From Eutrophovita brisbanensis (lineage in GTDB: Bacteria; Pseudomonadota; Gammaproteobacteria; Burkholderiales; Eutrophovitaceae), in contig JAYQTM010000001.1 of NCBI GenBank assembly GCA_038147395.1, positions 310,001-374,000 of the forward strand: a DNA stretch of 64,000 nucleotides. The letters run 5' to 3'. The position numbers were made by a program, and so were the translations under genes. This document shows positions 1-8,947 of the stretch, piece by piece (position 1 is the first letter of the stretch; each line of letters starts with the position of its first letter). Under the pieces are notes generated by a model. That model saw only the letters and a program-made list of their open reading frames with translations, had not been told where the DNA came from and ran no database searches.

Positions 1-1
1 G

Positions 2-58
2 TACGATGAAATTTCTCTTAAAAAGGCAGTGAGAACTGCGTTGGGGCACGATGTATGA
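2..58 (+). CDS. C-terminal end of an unidentified protein (partial)
   Basis: An open frame enters from the left edge and ends at TGA 56-58 with the residues YDEISLKKAVRTALGHDV. The stop overlaps the ATG of the next gene in an ATGA arrangement, so the two are probably translationally coupled. Only 18 residues are visible, too few to name a family. DUF2783 genes often follow flavin-dependent aromatic hydroxylases, so such an enzyme is a guess from context only. Confidence 0.5.
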   Translation, partial: YDEISLKKAVRTALGHDV

Positions 59-243
59 AATCTTTGAATGTCAAACCAAATATCGATAAGCCAGATGACT
101 TTTATGCGTCGTTGCTGATGGCGCACGATGGTTTAAGTAAGGAAGAGAGCGAAGCGTTCAACGCGAGACTCATATTAATTCTCGCAAATCACGTTGGAGA
201 TTCTGATGTGCTATCTGAAGCACTCAGGGCTGCAGCACGGTGA
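55..243 (+). CDS. DUF2783 family small protein
   Basis: This 62-residue protein matches my recollection of DUF2783: an N-terminal PNIDKPDDFYASLL segment, then a helical LSKEESEAFNARLILILANH segment and a final SEALRAA helix. There is no signal peptide or membrane segment. Its ATG overlaps the stop of the upstream gene by 4 bases. The molecular function of the family is unknown. The position beside a catabolic cluster is consistent with a helper of an oxygenase, but that is inference. Confidence 0.7.
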   Translation: MKSLNVKPNIDKPDDFYASLLMAHDGLSKEESEAFNARLILILANHVGDSDVLSEALRAAAR

Positions 244-323
244 CGTCAGTATTTTTTTATTTCAGATATCCCGACTCGCTGCAAGCGTCACTCAAATTTT
301 CATAAAAACCGATTTTTTTTATC

Positions 324-791
324 ATGAAAACCATCATCTCCTTTCCGTTGCTTCTGTTATTCCTCGTCACGCCTCTTTCGTGGTCTCAGACGGTTACGGG
401 CTTCGGTAATTTATTTAAGAGGGATGGGCTGTGGTATGAAAGATTCGCGGATGCTCCGTTTAATGGAGAGGTAAAGGGGCAAGTGATAGGAAAAGTTATC
501 AATGGAAAGAGGGAGGGTCCTTGGGTTTGGTATCACGGCGATGGACAGTTATATGCCAATGGTCAATTTGAGAATGAACAGGTGGTGGGTTATTGGGTTC
601 ATTATCATGAGAATGGCAACAAGTGGATGGATGGTCACTACAAGGACGGAGAGAAAGAGGGAACTTGGTATTATCGGTACGAGAATGGGAATATAAGTAG
701 GACGGGAAGCTATAAGAATGGTGAGGAAGTGGGTGAATGGTTTTACTTTGATAAAGACGGCGTTCAACTTCAAAGCGAACCCTTGAGATAA
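324..791 (+). CDS. Secreted MORN-repeat (YwqK-like) protein
   Basis: A 155-residue protein with a clear signal peptide (about residues 1-21, ending SWSQ) followed by four to five MORN-like units of the form GkrEGpW-yh-nGql--G-y-nG, from about residue 60 to 145. Such units resemble the MORN_2/YwqK antitoxin-like repeat family. The exported location argues against a cytoplasmic antitoxin; an envelope or surface role is more likely. No recognisable toxin gene is adjacent. No strong ribosome binding site is seen ahead of the ATG. Function unknown. Confidence 0.6.
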   Translation: MKTIISFPLLLLFLVTPLSWSQTVTGFGNLFKRDGLWYERFADAPFNGEVKGQVIGKVINGKREGPWVWYHGDGQLYANGQFENEQVVGYWVHYHENGNKWMDGHYKDGEKEGTWYYRYENGNISRTGSYKNGEEVGEWFYFDKDGVQLQSEPLR

Positions 792-867
792 GTCTAGGAC
801 GCTCTTCAAGCGAACAACTTAAAACCATGATTGGCTCATCAATAATTTTAATAAAAGAGGCCAGCAA

Positions 868-1422
868 GTGAACGAATCAATTCCACCATCCGTGCCACGT
901 GATGCAATGCATACTCGACGCGTTGAGGTCAATGGCTATCGTCGTCACGACGATTTGTATGACATTGAGGGCACACTCATTGATGTGAAGAGCCAGGATT
1001 TCGAAAACATGGATCGTGGTCTCGTGAAGCCTGGCGAGCCTATCCACGAAATGTGGATCAGATTAACGGTCGATTTAGATCTCAACGTGAAAGATGTCGA
1101 AGCGCGAAATATTTGGGGACCCTATAACATTTGTAAAGACGTCGTTCCGAATTTTAAGCGGCTCATTGGCTTGTCTATTGCACGGGGTTGGCGTAAAAAA
1201 GTGAATGAGCTTTTGGGTGGTACGGAAGGCTGTACTCATATGGTTGAGTTACTTGGACCCATTGCGACAACGGCGTTTCAAACGACATATCACGATCGTG
1301 TCGCGAGAGACCGTAATCTTGGCAAAGATGAGAAGCCCGCATTGATTGGTTCTTGTCACGCGTATGCGCCAACCAGCATCGTCGTTAAGAAACGACATCC
1401 CAAGTATTACACCGGAGAGTAA
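868..1422 (+). CDS. DUF2889 family protein
   Basis: This 184-residue protein follows the DUF2889 pattern: HTRRVEVNGYRRHDDLYDIE near the N terminus, GEPIHEMWIRLTVD at about residue 56, a central segment with GW-KKV, and GCTHMVELLGPIATTAFQT near residue 112. It starts at GTG with GAGG seven bases upstream. It is cytoplasmic. The family has no proven function; its members recur near aromatic and fatty-acid catabolic genes, which fits the neighbouring homogentisate cluster. It converges with the EthD gene. Confidence 0.75.
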   Translation: MNESIPPSVPRDAMHTRRVEVNGYRRHDDLYDIEGTLIDVKSQDFENMDRGLVKPGEPIHEMWIRLTVDLDLNVKDVEARNIWGPYNICKDVVPNFKRLIGLSIARGWRKKVNELLGGTEGCTHMVELLGPIATTAFQTTYHDRVARDRNLGKDEKPALIGSCHAYAPTSIVVKKRHPKYYTGE

Positions 1423-1449
1423 AAGCTGGCTAGTAAGAGCAACAGTAAA

Positions 1450-2142
1450 TCAAACGATCGTTCGCGTTGTGACAAAAAACGGCGTGATTTCATCCAAAAA
1501 ATCTAACGCGTGTTGTTGTGTTTGAGTAACGATGTCACTTTGGTAGATTTGAGTGGCTTGCTCTTCATTTCTAAACCAAAACTCCACGATGCCATCGACT
1601 GGGACTTCATCGTAGGTGGCACTCTCAGTTCGAGACTTGGCATACCGATCAACGACTAAGTTTTGTGTATACCCCAATACATTTGGCCATTGTCGAACCC
1701 ATTCAGCATGAGTCTCGAGCCATTCACGTTTGAAATCCTCAGCGGATATCCCGGGTAGACGTTTTAATAAAGTCATTCGTTTAATGAAAGGCCCGTCGCC
1801 GATATTCAGCGGAACGACGTCGTGCTTCTCACAAATCACAATTTTCACATCTTCAAGAAACGCATCTTCATCTTTCAGTGCCCCGGAAAAACTCGAGGAT
1901 TGAATTGCGTCATGCATGACTGCGGCGTTTTCGAAGTGTAATTCAGACATCCCGTCTAAATCCATTGGCCCCCGTTGGTGATCGATACCAAACTGTGCTT
2001 TATCAGTCACGATGTGCTGATAATACTTTTGTAGTCCGGGAAATTGAGCGGCGATTGGTCCGTGGGACTCAAGCCAGTGGGCAGAGAATTGTTCCGAAGA
2101 TATATCCGCTCTGCCCCTCAATAGCCCGAAGCGAGCGATCAC
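1450..2142 (-). CDS. EthD-domain protein with two tandem EthD repeats
   Basis: A 230-residue protein built of two ferredoxin-like EthD units. The first begins ARFGLLRGRADISSEQFSAH with a HW-E-HGP motif, and the second begins at about residue 118 with KRMTLLKRLPGISAEDFKRE followed by W-ETHAEW. EthD proteins bind or turn over hydrophobic or aromatic intermediates; a few act as cyclases or dehydratases. The GTG start shares 4 bases with the stop of the flavoprotein gene, so it is the last gene of the hmgA operon. The substrate is unknown. Confidence 0.75.
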   Translation of the reverse strand: MIARFGLLRGRADISSEQFSAHWLESHGPIAAQFPGLQKYYQHIVTDKAQFGIDHQRGPMDLDGMSELHFENAAVMHDAIQSSSFSGALKDEDAFLEDVKIVICEKHDVVPLNIGDGPFIKRMTLLKRLPGISAEDFKREWLETHAEWVRQWPNVLGYTQNLVVDRYAKSRTESATYDEVPVDGIVEFWFRNEEQATQIYQSDIVTQTQQHALDFLDEITPFFVTTRTIV

Positions 2143-3845
2143 GCATCACCCGCCATGTGTCTGGCAGCAATGTATCCAAACGTACACGCTGGACCCAGCG
2201 TGATGCCGCCACCTGGATAATTCCCGCCCATAATCGATGCATTGTCATTTCCCGCGGCGTAGAGCCCATTGATGGCGTTACCCGTTGCGTCGATGACTTG
2301 TCCATTGTGGTTGGTCTTGATTCCTGCAAATGTGCCAAGATCGCCCACATAAAGACGAACGGCATAAAAAGGACCTTTTTCAACTGGAGCAACACATGGG
2401 TTCGGTTGATGTTTCGGATCTCCAAGTGATCGGTTATACGCTGAAAATCCTTTTCCGAATTCGGGATCTTCACCGTTGACCGCGTGACGATTGAATTCTG
2501 AAACAGTTCGCTCTAGTTGTGCGCCGTCTGCACCAATTTGCTCGGCTAAATCCCGAAGCGTGTTACCTCGGATCAAATATCCTTTTTTGATCAGTCCGCC
2601 GTAAGGCACAGGGGATGGTTTTGCATAACCCAGACCATATTTTCTGAACGTTCGATGGTCTGCGATGAACCACGCTGCATTCTCAGCTTGTGGTCCGCCT
2701 TCTTCTTGGCATCTCTTCACCATTGCTTGACAGAAGTCGTGATAACTTTGCGCTTCATTCACGAATCGTTTGCCAGAGCGAGTGATCGCGATAATCCCAG
2801 GCTTCGATCGGTCAACGAAGTGTGGGAATGTGCCCTGTAAACCATTGGCAGCAGGAGGGCGTGAAATCGGTACCCACGCTGCGGCATGCGGATAATTTTT
2901 CTCAACCTGTCCGCCAACGGACTCAGCCATACGAAGTCCGTCACCCGTGTTACCCGGAGGTGCTGGTGAGACATGCTCATGCCCTGATGGCGCATGCGGC
3001 ATTAACTCTTTGCGACGAACCGGGTCTTGAGGGAATCCACCTGCTGCAAGGACCACACCTTTGCGTGTATTCACTTGAACCGGTCCATCTGGTTTATTCA
3101 CAATTGCGCCGATCACGTCACCATTGTCATTTCGTATCAAGGAGGCAACGGGAGAAGAGGTCCAGATCGGGACTCCTTTGTTAAACGCAGATTTCGCTAA
3201 CCTCGCAACTAGAGCGTTTCCGTTCATTAGGCGCATGGCGCGACCATGAAAAATCTTATCTCGTATAAATTTAGCCACAAGCCCGATTACAAAAAACATT
3301 GAGATTGGTGAGCGAGTGACATTAAAAAAGTGCAGCAATTCTTTTCCAGAGCCAATCATCATCCCAAGCATCGTGATTTCCCAAAGTGGTGGTCTGAGTC
3401 TTTTGATTTCTTTACCTAACTCTCGTCCATCAAATGGTCTTGCCACAATTGATCTGCCGGCGTCCATTCCCCCAGGTGCTGTACAGTGATAGTCGGCAAA
3501 CGTAGGTCCAAGGTCAAACTGCAGCGTTGTTTCTTTTTCAAAAAATTCAACTGCTTTTGGACCTGCTTCAAGGAAGGCTTCTATTTTGTCCGAGTTGTAA
3601 TGCTCACCCGCTTCGTGTTTGAGGTAGGTGCGCGCCTTATCTAAGCTGTCTTCGAAGCCCGCTTTTTTTCCGAGGGAATTATTCGGGATCCAAAGCCATC
3701 CGCCCGACCGAGCAGTGGTTCCTCCAAAGACACGTTCTTTTTCTGCGACCACGACATTAAGGCCGCGATGCGCCGAACAGACGGCACTGGCGAGTCCACC
3801 GGCCCCAGAGCCGACTACAAGAACATCAACTTCGATTTGTTTCAT
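2139..3845 (-). CDS. FAD-dependent dehydrogenase, fumarate reductase / 3-ketosteroid-delta1-dehydrogenase family
   Basis: A 568-residue flavoprotein. The N terminus has the dinucleotide-binding motif GSGAGG (residues 12-17) with an acidic end to the second strand (VVAEKE). The family's GGTTARSGGWLWIPNN segment follows, and the C terminus has YPGGGITLGPACTFGYIAA, which closes over FAD. The closest group by eye is the KstD/fumarate-reductase flavoprotein family, which desaturates ring ketones or reduces enoates. I chose the ATG at 3845 rather than an in-frame TTG four codons upstream because GGAG sits six bases ahead of the ATG. It lies between an SDR and an EthD gene in the hmgA operon, so it probably handles a ring-containing intermediate. 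Confidence 0.8.
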   Translation of the reverse strand: MKQIEVDVLVVGSGAGGLASAVCSAHRGLNVVVAEKERVFGGTTARSGGWLWIPNNSLGKKAGFEDSLDKARTYLKHEAGEHYNSDKIEAFLEAGPKAVEFFEKETTLQFDLGPTFADYHCTAPGGMDAGRSIVARPFDGRELGKEIKRLRPPLWEITMLGMMIGSGKELLHFFNVTRSPISMFFVIGLVAKFIRDKIFHGRAMRLMNGNALVARLAKSAFNKGVPIWTSSPVASLIRNDNGDVIGAIVNKPDGPVQVNTRKGVVLAAGGFPQDPVRRKELMPHAPSGHEHVSPAPPGNTGDGLRMAESVGGQVEKNYPHAAAWVPISRPPAANGLQGTFPHFVDRSKPGIIAITRSGKRFVNEAQSYHDFCQAMVKRCQEEGGPQAENAAWFIADHRTFRKYGLGYAKPSPVPYGGLIKKGYLIRGNTLRDLAEQIGADGAQLERTVSEFNRHAVNGEDPEFGKGFSAYNRSLGDPKHQPNPCVAPVEKGPFYAVRLYVGDLGTFAGIKTNHNGQVIDATGNAINGLYAAGNDNASIMGGNYPGGGITLGPACTFGYIAARHMAGDA

Positions 3846-3858
3846 AACGATCTCCAAA

Positions 3859-4614
3859 TTAAGCAGCTAAGTAGCCGCCATCAACTGGGAGTAGTGTCCC
3901 AGTCACATAACTAGATGAGTTTGATGCGAGGAATAACACTGGTCCAACGAGCTCCTCGGGTTTGCCGGGCCGGCGCATGGGTGTATGCGCCATGAAACGA
4001 CCAATCGCTTCGGGATTAGCGCGAGTTGCCTCTGTCATCGGTGTCTCAATCACACCTGGACCGATGGCGTTAACACGAATGCCAAATTCCGCGAGATCGT
4101 GCGCGAGACTTTTCGTCATTTGAAGCACGGCTCCCTTTGACGCGGTGTATGCAACAAGTCCTGGACCAGCGGCAACGGACATGATGGATGCGAGATTCAC
4201 AATCCGACCCTTCGTTTTTTTGAGTTGAGGTAAAAACGCTCGCACCATATTGATTGAGCCAGTCGCATTCACATTCATCACAGCCGTCCAGTCCTCAATG
4301 AAGGTGTCAGCATCAGGAATTGTTCTTCGAATGATGCCCGCGTTATTCACTAGGATATCTGCGGGCGCATTGAATGCCGTCTCGCTCAAGCGAGCCAGGT
4401 TCTCGCATTGAGTAAAGTCACTGACGTCGATGGGAAAGCTCACGGCATCATGGCCTTCAGATTTGATGGCATCAGCGACTCGTCGCGCTGCGTCTTCTTG
4501 AATGTCGCATACGAGAACACGGCTGCCTTCTTTGGCAAGCCCCCTTGCGATGGCCTCCCCGTTACCTTGTGCCGCGCCTGTCACGACAGATACGGTACCT
4601 TTGATCCCCTCCAT
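3859..4614 (-). CDS. SDR-family NAD(P)-dependent oxidoreductase
   Basis: A 251-residue classical short-chain dehydrogenase. It shows TGAAQGNG at residues 12-19 (cofactor loop), NNAG at 90-93, the catalytic Ser at about 143, and Y156-x3-K160 (YTASK). The Asp in LVCDIQ at the end of beta-2 favours NAD over NADP. The C terminus has the usual SSYVTGTLLPVDGG. GGGGG lies just ahead of the ATG. It is co-transcribed with the MBL hydrolase and the flavoprotein, so a dehydrogenation of a hydroxy intermediate in the same pathway is likely; the substrate is not visible. Confidence 0.85.
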   Translation of the reverse strand: MEGIKGTVSVVTGAAQGNGEAIARGLAKEGSRVLVCDIQEDAARRVADAIKSEGHDAVSFPIDVSDFTQCENLARLSETAFNAPADILVNNAGIIRRTIPDADTFIEDWTAVMNVNATGSINMVRAFLPQLKKTKGRIVNLASIMSVAAGPGLVAYTASKGAVLQMTKSLAHDLAEFGIRVNAIGPGVIETPMTEATRANPEAIGRFMAHTPMRRPGKPEELVGPVLFLASNSSSYVTGTLLPVDGGYLAA

Positions 4615-4643
4615 ATACTGCCCCCTAGATCTCTGTCGTCAAT

Positions 4644-5594
4644 TTAACCTTGCAAGTCTTCCCACATTTTTACATCCCGTTCAGCAGTCCAAATGCGGGG
4701 CGTATCAATGCCGCGGGCTTCGTCGTAAGCACGGGCGACATTAAACGGAAGACAATGCTCGTAGATGGCGTAGTCACCAAATTTAGCGTCACATGATTCT
4801 CGCACTGCGTCCCACGCGTCCTTTAGGCTACCGCCGCGTGCGACAACACGCTCAACAGGCTTGTATGTTGATCGAAGAAAGTCTGCGGTGTTTGTCAATG
4901 CTTCGTTGACGAGCTTCTCACCGACCAAAGCGTCACCACGTCCAGGTGCAATGGACTTTGGTTCGAGTGCGCGAAGATTTTCGAGCGTGTGTTCCCAATC
5001 CGAAAAATGTGCATCACCGCAGTAACAGGCAGAGTGATACTCAACGACGTCCCCTGAGAAGAGTGCTTCTTGATCTGGAACCCAAATGACGGAGTCTCCT
5101 GCTGTGTGTGCCCGTCCTGGCTTAAAAATATCGACGCGACGCTTGCCTAGAAATACGGTCATTGCTTCGCTATATGTCGTCGTCGGTCGAGTCAATCCAG
5201 GGATTTCTTCATGGCCTTCAAAGAGCCGTGGAAATCGACCAAATTCGCTATCCCAATCTTCTTGTCCTCGTTCTTCAACCATGGCCGCTGCCACATCAGA
5301 CATGATGATTTCTCGTGCGCCATATGCTGATGCGCCCAGCACACGCACCGCGTGATAGTGAGTCAACACGAGGTGTGAGATTGGCTTGTCTGTGACGGAT
5401 CGAACGCACTCCATTACTTTTCTCGCGAGTTGTGGTGTTGCTTGCGCCTCGACAATCATGACGCTCTCATCTCCGATAATTACCCCTGTATTCGGATCAC
5501 CCTCGGCCGTGAATGCATACAAATCATCTCCAACTTGCGTGAAGCTGATTGTTTTCTCTTCCATATCTCCTTGAGACGCGAATGCTTTTGCCAT
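4644..5594 (-). CDS. MBL-fold metallo-hydrolase (SoxH-like) with a reduced metal site
   Basis: A 316-residue metallo-beta-lactamase-fold protein. The usual HxHxDH motif reads H79-Y-H81-A-V-R here, so the two site-1 histidines remain while the Asp and His of site 2 are Val and Arg. A third histidine is in GRAHTAGDS (H163) and the bridging-Asp region is FSGDVV (D182). I chose the ATG at 5594 because AGGGG precedes it; the longer reading frame upstream overlaps fumarylacetoacetase. By family it is a hydrolase of a thioester, lactone or similar bond. Its place in the hmgA operon suggests action on a ring-cleavage or side-chain intermediate. Confidence 0.75.
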   Translation of the reverse strand: MAKAFASQGDMEEKTISFTQVGDDLYAFTAEGDPNTGVIIGDESVMIVEAQATPQLARKVMECVRSVTDKPISHLVLTHYHAVRVLGASAYGAREIIMSDVAAAMVEERGQEDWDSEFGRFPRLFEGHEEIPGLTRPTTTYSEAMTVFLGKRRVDIFKPGRAHTAGDSVIWVPDQEALFSGDVVEYHSACYCGDAHFSDWEHTLENLRALEPKSIAPGRGDALVGEKLVNEALTNTADFLRSTYKPVERVVARGGSLKDAWDAVRESCDAKFGDYAIYEHCLPFNVARAYDEARGIDTPRIWTAERDVKMWEDLQG

Positions 5595-5623
5595 CTTTTT
5601 CCCCTGTGTTATTGAGTGTTTCG

Positions 5624-6843
5624 TTAGTTTTTGATTGGTTTTGCTGGTAACACGAGTCCAGAACATTCACCGAAACCAATTCGGTATTCTTTATTTGATG
5701 CTCCCCCACGTAGGGTAATCGTGTCGCCATCTTCGATAAACGTTCGAGTCTCTCCACTCGATAACGTGATTGGTTTTTTACCACCCCACGCTAATTCAAG
5801 TAGTGAGCCATAGCTCTTTTCATCTTCGCCGGATATCGTTCCTGAGCCCAACAAATCCCCCGTTCGCATCGGGCAGCCAGAGGAGGTGTGGTGCGCGAGC
5901 TGTTGTGCCGCGGAGTAGTAGAGCTCTTTAAAATTCGTTTTTGAAATGGTGGTTCGCTGGTTATTTTTATCAGTGAGCTCTACTTCGAGGTCAATGTCAT
6001 AGAGCATCGGTTTTTCCTCAACAAGGTACGGCAGTAGCTCTCGCTCGCGTGGTGGTGTGGACACCCGAAACGGCTCTAGCGCTTCGGGGGAAACAATCCA
6101 TGGGCTTACAGTTGTTGCGGTCGCTTTTGCTTGAAACGGTCCGAGTGGTTGATACTCCCACGCTTGAATATCTCTGGCTGACCAATCATTCAATAGAACA
6201 TAACCAAAAATCATTTGGTCAGCCTCATTGACTGAGACCATTCCCTCGGATGGTGTGCCGACAATCGCGCCCATCTCTAATTCGAAGTCAAACCGTTTGC
6301 AAATGCCAAAATGGGGTAAGTCCTCATCTGGAGATTTCAATTGTCCCCAAGGTCGGGTGACTGGCGTTCCGGAGACGACGATCGATGAGGCGCGACCGTT
6401 ATATCCAATCGGGATCGATAACCAGTTCGGTGGCAACGCATTTTCTGGCCCACGAAACATGGTGCCTACATTGAATGCGTGATTTTTTCCTGCATAGAAG
6501 TCTGTATATTCGCTGACGGTAAATGGCATCAACATCTTCACTGCTGCTTGAGATAGAAGATGTTTTTCTACCGATGCTTGATGTGCGTCATTGGATAGAA
6601 GCTCGGTGACGTCTTGTCTGAATTTGCGCCACACATCTACCCAGCGGCCATGAACGCATTCCACGAGCCCGCCTGAAGTAACGCAGGATCGATATCGAGC
6701 TTAAGCGCGCTGACATCAAGAATCTGGTCTCCAATGGCTATTCCTTGCCGAGCGCCAGATCCTGCGTCAAAGACACCATAGGGTAAGTTTTCAATTGGGA
6801 AATCGGTGGCGCCATTGGCACTTTCTACCCAACACGAACTCAT
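5624..6843 (-). CDS. fahA: Fumarylacetoacetase, interrupted by one frameshift
   Basis: It hydrolyses fumarylacetoacetate to fumarate and acetoacetate, the last step of homogentisate breakdown. The N-terminal piece (MSSCWVES to NAFMAAG, 68 residues) and the main piece (VDVWRKF onward) are in different frames. The join is at the CCC of 6640-6642; adding one base there restores about 406 residues, near the family length. Family marks include YTDFYAGKNHAFNVGTMFRG, IPIGYNGRASSIVVSG, FELEMGAIVG and NDWSARDIQAWEY. The ATG overlaps the hmgA stop (ATGA). The break is more likely a sequence error than a true pseudogene, since the rest is well conserved. Confidence 0.85.
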
Positions 6844-8141
6844 GCTTTTCTCCCGGGTTTTCCGTCAAATTTTTTCTCAATGCCTGACCAACAATCGGCA
6901 TAGTTCTCTTGCAGTGGCGCATCGTGAAGCGCGAAGTGCGTCGGTTCTTGAATGTATCGTGTTTCCAACATAAACGACATCGTGTCGCTTAAAAATATCG
7001 GATCATCTTTCTCGTTCGAGCCGCGTTCAAATGCATTTTTATCTGGCCCATGCGGGATCATCATGTTGTGTAGTGACATCGCTCCTGGTGGGAACCCCCC
7101 GGGCTTGGCGTCGTAGACTCCGTGGATGTTGCCCATGAACTCGGACATGATGTTCCTGTGATACCAAGGCGGCCTAAATGTGTTTTGTCCAACAAGCCAA
7201 CGTTCTTTGAACACCACAAAATCAACGTTGGCCGTGCCCTCCGTGTCTGACGGTGATGTCAGCACCGTAAAGATCGACGGATCGGGGTGATCAAACAATA
7301 TTGACCCAACAGGAGAGTAGTCCCTCAGGTCATACTTATATGGATAGTAATTGCCATGCCATGCAACCACATCACATGGCGAGTGATTCAGTTGTGATTT
7401 GAAAAACCGGCCTGCCCACTTACGTGTAATTGACGTGGGTGTGTCGTTATCTTCAAATATTGCCGTGGGCGCTTTGAAGTCCCTTGCGTTGGCCATGCCA
7501 TTTGCACCGACTGGACCTCGATTCGGAAGTGTGAAGGGCTGCCCATAGTTCTCGCACACAAAACCTCGGCTAGGTTCAGTCACCATGACTCGATGAATCA
7601 CGCCACGAGGAATGAGCGCGATTTCTTGAGGTTCGACGAATAAGACACCAAATTCCGTGACGAGCTCTAACGTACCGTGTTGCGGAATGATCAGCAGCTC
7701 TCCGTCATCACAACAAAAATATTCATCACGCATTGACTCGCTTACCGAGTAAGCATGAACACCAATTCCGTCTAATCGTTTCGCGTCTCCTGACAATGTC
7801 ATCGTTTTCATGCCAGAGATCCAGTTACACGCATCGGAATCAAGATCGATGGGATTCCATCGGTAGTGATGGGGTGCGGCTGACTCGGTACCCGGGGCGG
7901 TGAGCCAGTGTGCGTTCGTTGCATCTGTTGCGCGATTCACATGTCTGACTGAGGGGCGCAAACGATATAGCCACGAGCGTTTGTTTTTGCTCGCGGGTGC
8001 CGTAAAGGCAGATCCAGACAGCTGTTCTGCATAAAGGCCGTACTCACACTGTCTGGGGTTGTTTCTCCCTTTGGGCAGCGCGCCGGGCAGAGCCTCCGTT
8101 TCAAGTTCGTTTCCGAAGCCTGTTAAATAGTTGACGTTCAT
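6840..8141 (-). CDS. hmgA: Homogentisate 1,2-dioxygenase
   Basis: It opens the ring of homogentisate to maleylacetoacetate using Fe(II) and oxygen. The protein begins MNVNYLTGFGNELETEALPG as the family does. It retains the iron ligands in WYHRNIMSEFMG (His and Glu) and in MMIPHGPDKNAFERG (His), and is full length (433 residues). An in-frame ATG ten codons upstream is not preferred, because a good promoter (TTGATC, 18 bp, TATAAT) overlaps it and would start transcription downstream of it. It is the first gene of the minus-strand catabolic operon and diverges from maiA. Confidence 0.93.
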   Translation of the reverse strand: MNVNYLTGFGNELETEALPGALPKGRNNPRQCEYGLYAEQLSGSAFTAPASKNKRSWLYRLRPSVRHVNRATDATNAHWLTAPGTESAAPHHYRWNPIDLDSDACNWISGMKTMTLSGDAKRLDGIGVHAYSVSESMRDEYFCCDDGELLIIPQHGTLELVTEFGVLFVEPQEIALIPRGVIHRVMVTEPSRGFVCENYGQPFTLPNRGPVGANGMANARDFKAPTAIFEDNDTPTSITRKWAGRFFKSQLNHSPCDVVAWHGNYYPYKYDLRDYSPVGSILFDHPDPSIFTVLTSPSDTEGTANVDFVVFKERWLVGQNTFRPPWYHRNIMSEFMGNIHGVYDAKPGGFPPGAMSLHNMMIPHGPDKNAFERGSNEKDDPIFLSDTMSFMLETRYIQEPTHFALHDAPLQENYADCWSGIEKKFDGKPGRKA

Positions 8142-8169
8142 ATTGTATTTTTTGTTATGCCTTTTTATC

Positions 8170-8199
8170 ATTATATGCTAACGTATTCGCAATGATCAA
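8170..8199 (-). promoter_or_regulatory. Sigma-70-type promoter of the hmgA operon
   Basis: On the minus strand TTGATC (8199-8194) and TATAAT (8175-8170) are separated by 18 bp. Transcription would begin near 8163, about 20 bases ahead of the hmgA ATG at 8141. The 8172-8264 gap is shared with divergent maiA, so an IclR operator is expected here, but I see no clear palindrome to assign. Confidence 0.6.
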
Positions 8200-8264
8200 A
8201 TTAAGTTTTCGTTGGCAGTGTGGCAGTCAGGATGTGTTCTGGGGCCTAATTAATGGGGGGATTT

Positions 8265-8897
8265 GTGTCGAGTACCGTATTATTTGATTATTGGCGGTCA
8301 ACAGCCAGTTATCGTGTCCGGATTGCACTGAATCTAGCAAAAATCTCGTACACGCGACGCGTCGTCAATCTCTTGGACGGAGCACAACGCAGCGACGAGC
8401 ACCTATCGATGAACCCACAAGGCTTGGTTCCCGTGTTGGAGATCGATGGGGTCCGGCTCACTCAATCTGTAGCGATTCTCGAGTACCTTAATACGACTCG
8501 TGATATGGGGTTACTCCCAGACGACGCCGTCATGTCCGCCAAGGTGCGCGCAATGGCTCAAATCATTGCCGCAGATATCCACCCTGTGTGTAATTTACGC
8601 GTTGTCAATTACGTGACCACCGAATCTGGCGGGAAGATCTCCAAGGAGCAGTGGATGCATCAATTTATCGCCAACGGGCTTCACGAAATTGAGCAACTCA
8701 TTGATGGACCGACCTTTTGCGTTGGCAACTCGTTATCACTGGCAGATTTATGTTTGGTGCCGCAAATCTATAATGCCCAGCGATGGGGGATTGATCTATC
8801 GCCGTTTACTAAGATCAGCGCCGTGAACGCGCACCTATCCCAGATTTCCGAATTTGTTAAAGCGCATCCTGATGAAGTTAAGTCTAGCGATGGTTAG
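8265..8897 (+). CDS. maiA: Maleylacetoacetate isomerase (zeta-class GST)
   Basis: Glutathione-dependent cis-trans isomerisation of maleylacetoacetate to fumarylacetoacetate, linking HmgA to FahA. The N terminus shows FDYWRSTASYRVRIALNL, with the zeta-class active-site Ser region. Then come NPQGLVPVLEIDG (glutathione-binding cis-Pro loop) and QSVAILEYL. The all-helical C-terminal domain contains SLADLCLVPQ. I prefer the GTG at 8265 over the ATG at 8253, because the GGGGGG run is then an ideally spaced ribosome binding site and the N terminus matches the family length (210 residues). Confidence 0.9.
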   Translation: MSSTVLFDYWRSTASYRVRIALNLAKISYTRRVVNLLDGAQRSDEHLSMNPQGLVPVLEIDGVRLTQSVAILEYLNTTRDMGLLPDDAVMSAKVRAMAQIIAADIHPVCNLRVVNYVTTESGGKISKEQWMHQFIANGLHEIEQLIDGPTFCVGNSLSLADLCLVPQIYNAQRWGIDLSPFTKISAVNAHLSQISEFVKAHPDEVKSSDG

Positions 8898-8947
8898 TTG
8901 TTCGCGTGTTCGATGCGTTGGTTCGTGAACCAACATAAAGACGCTTG

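Noticed and set aside
324..791. Antitoxin of a toxin-antitoxin pair, based on YwqK-like repeats
   Set aside because: The protein has a signal peptide and no toxin-like gene is adjacent.
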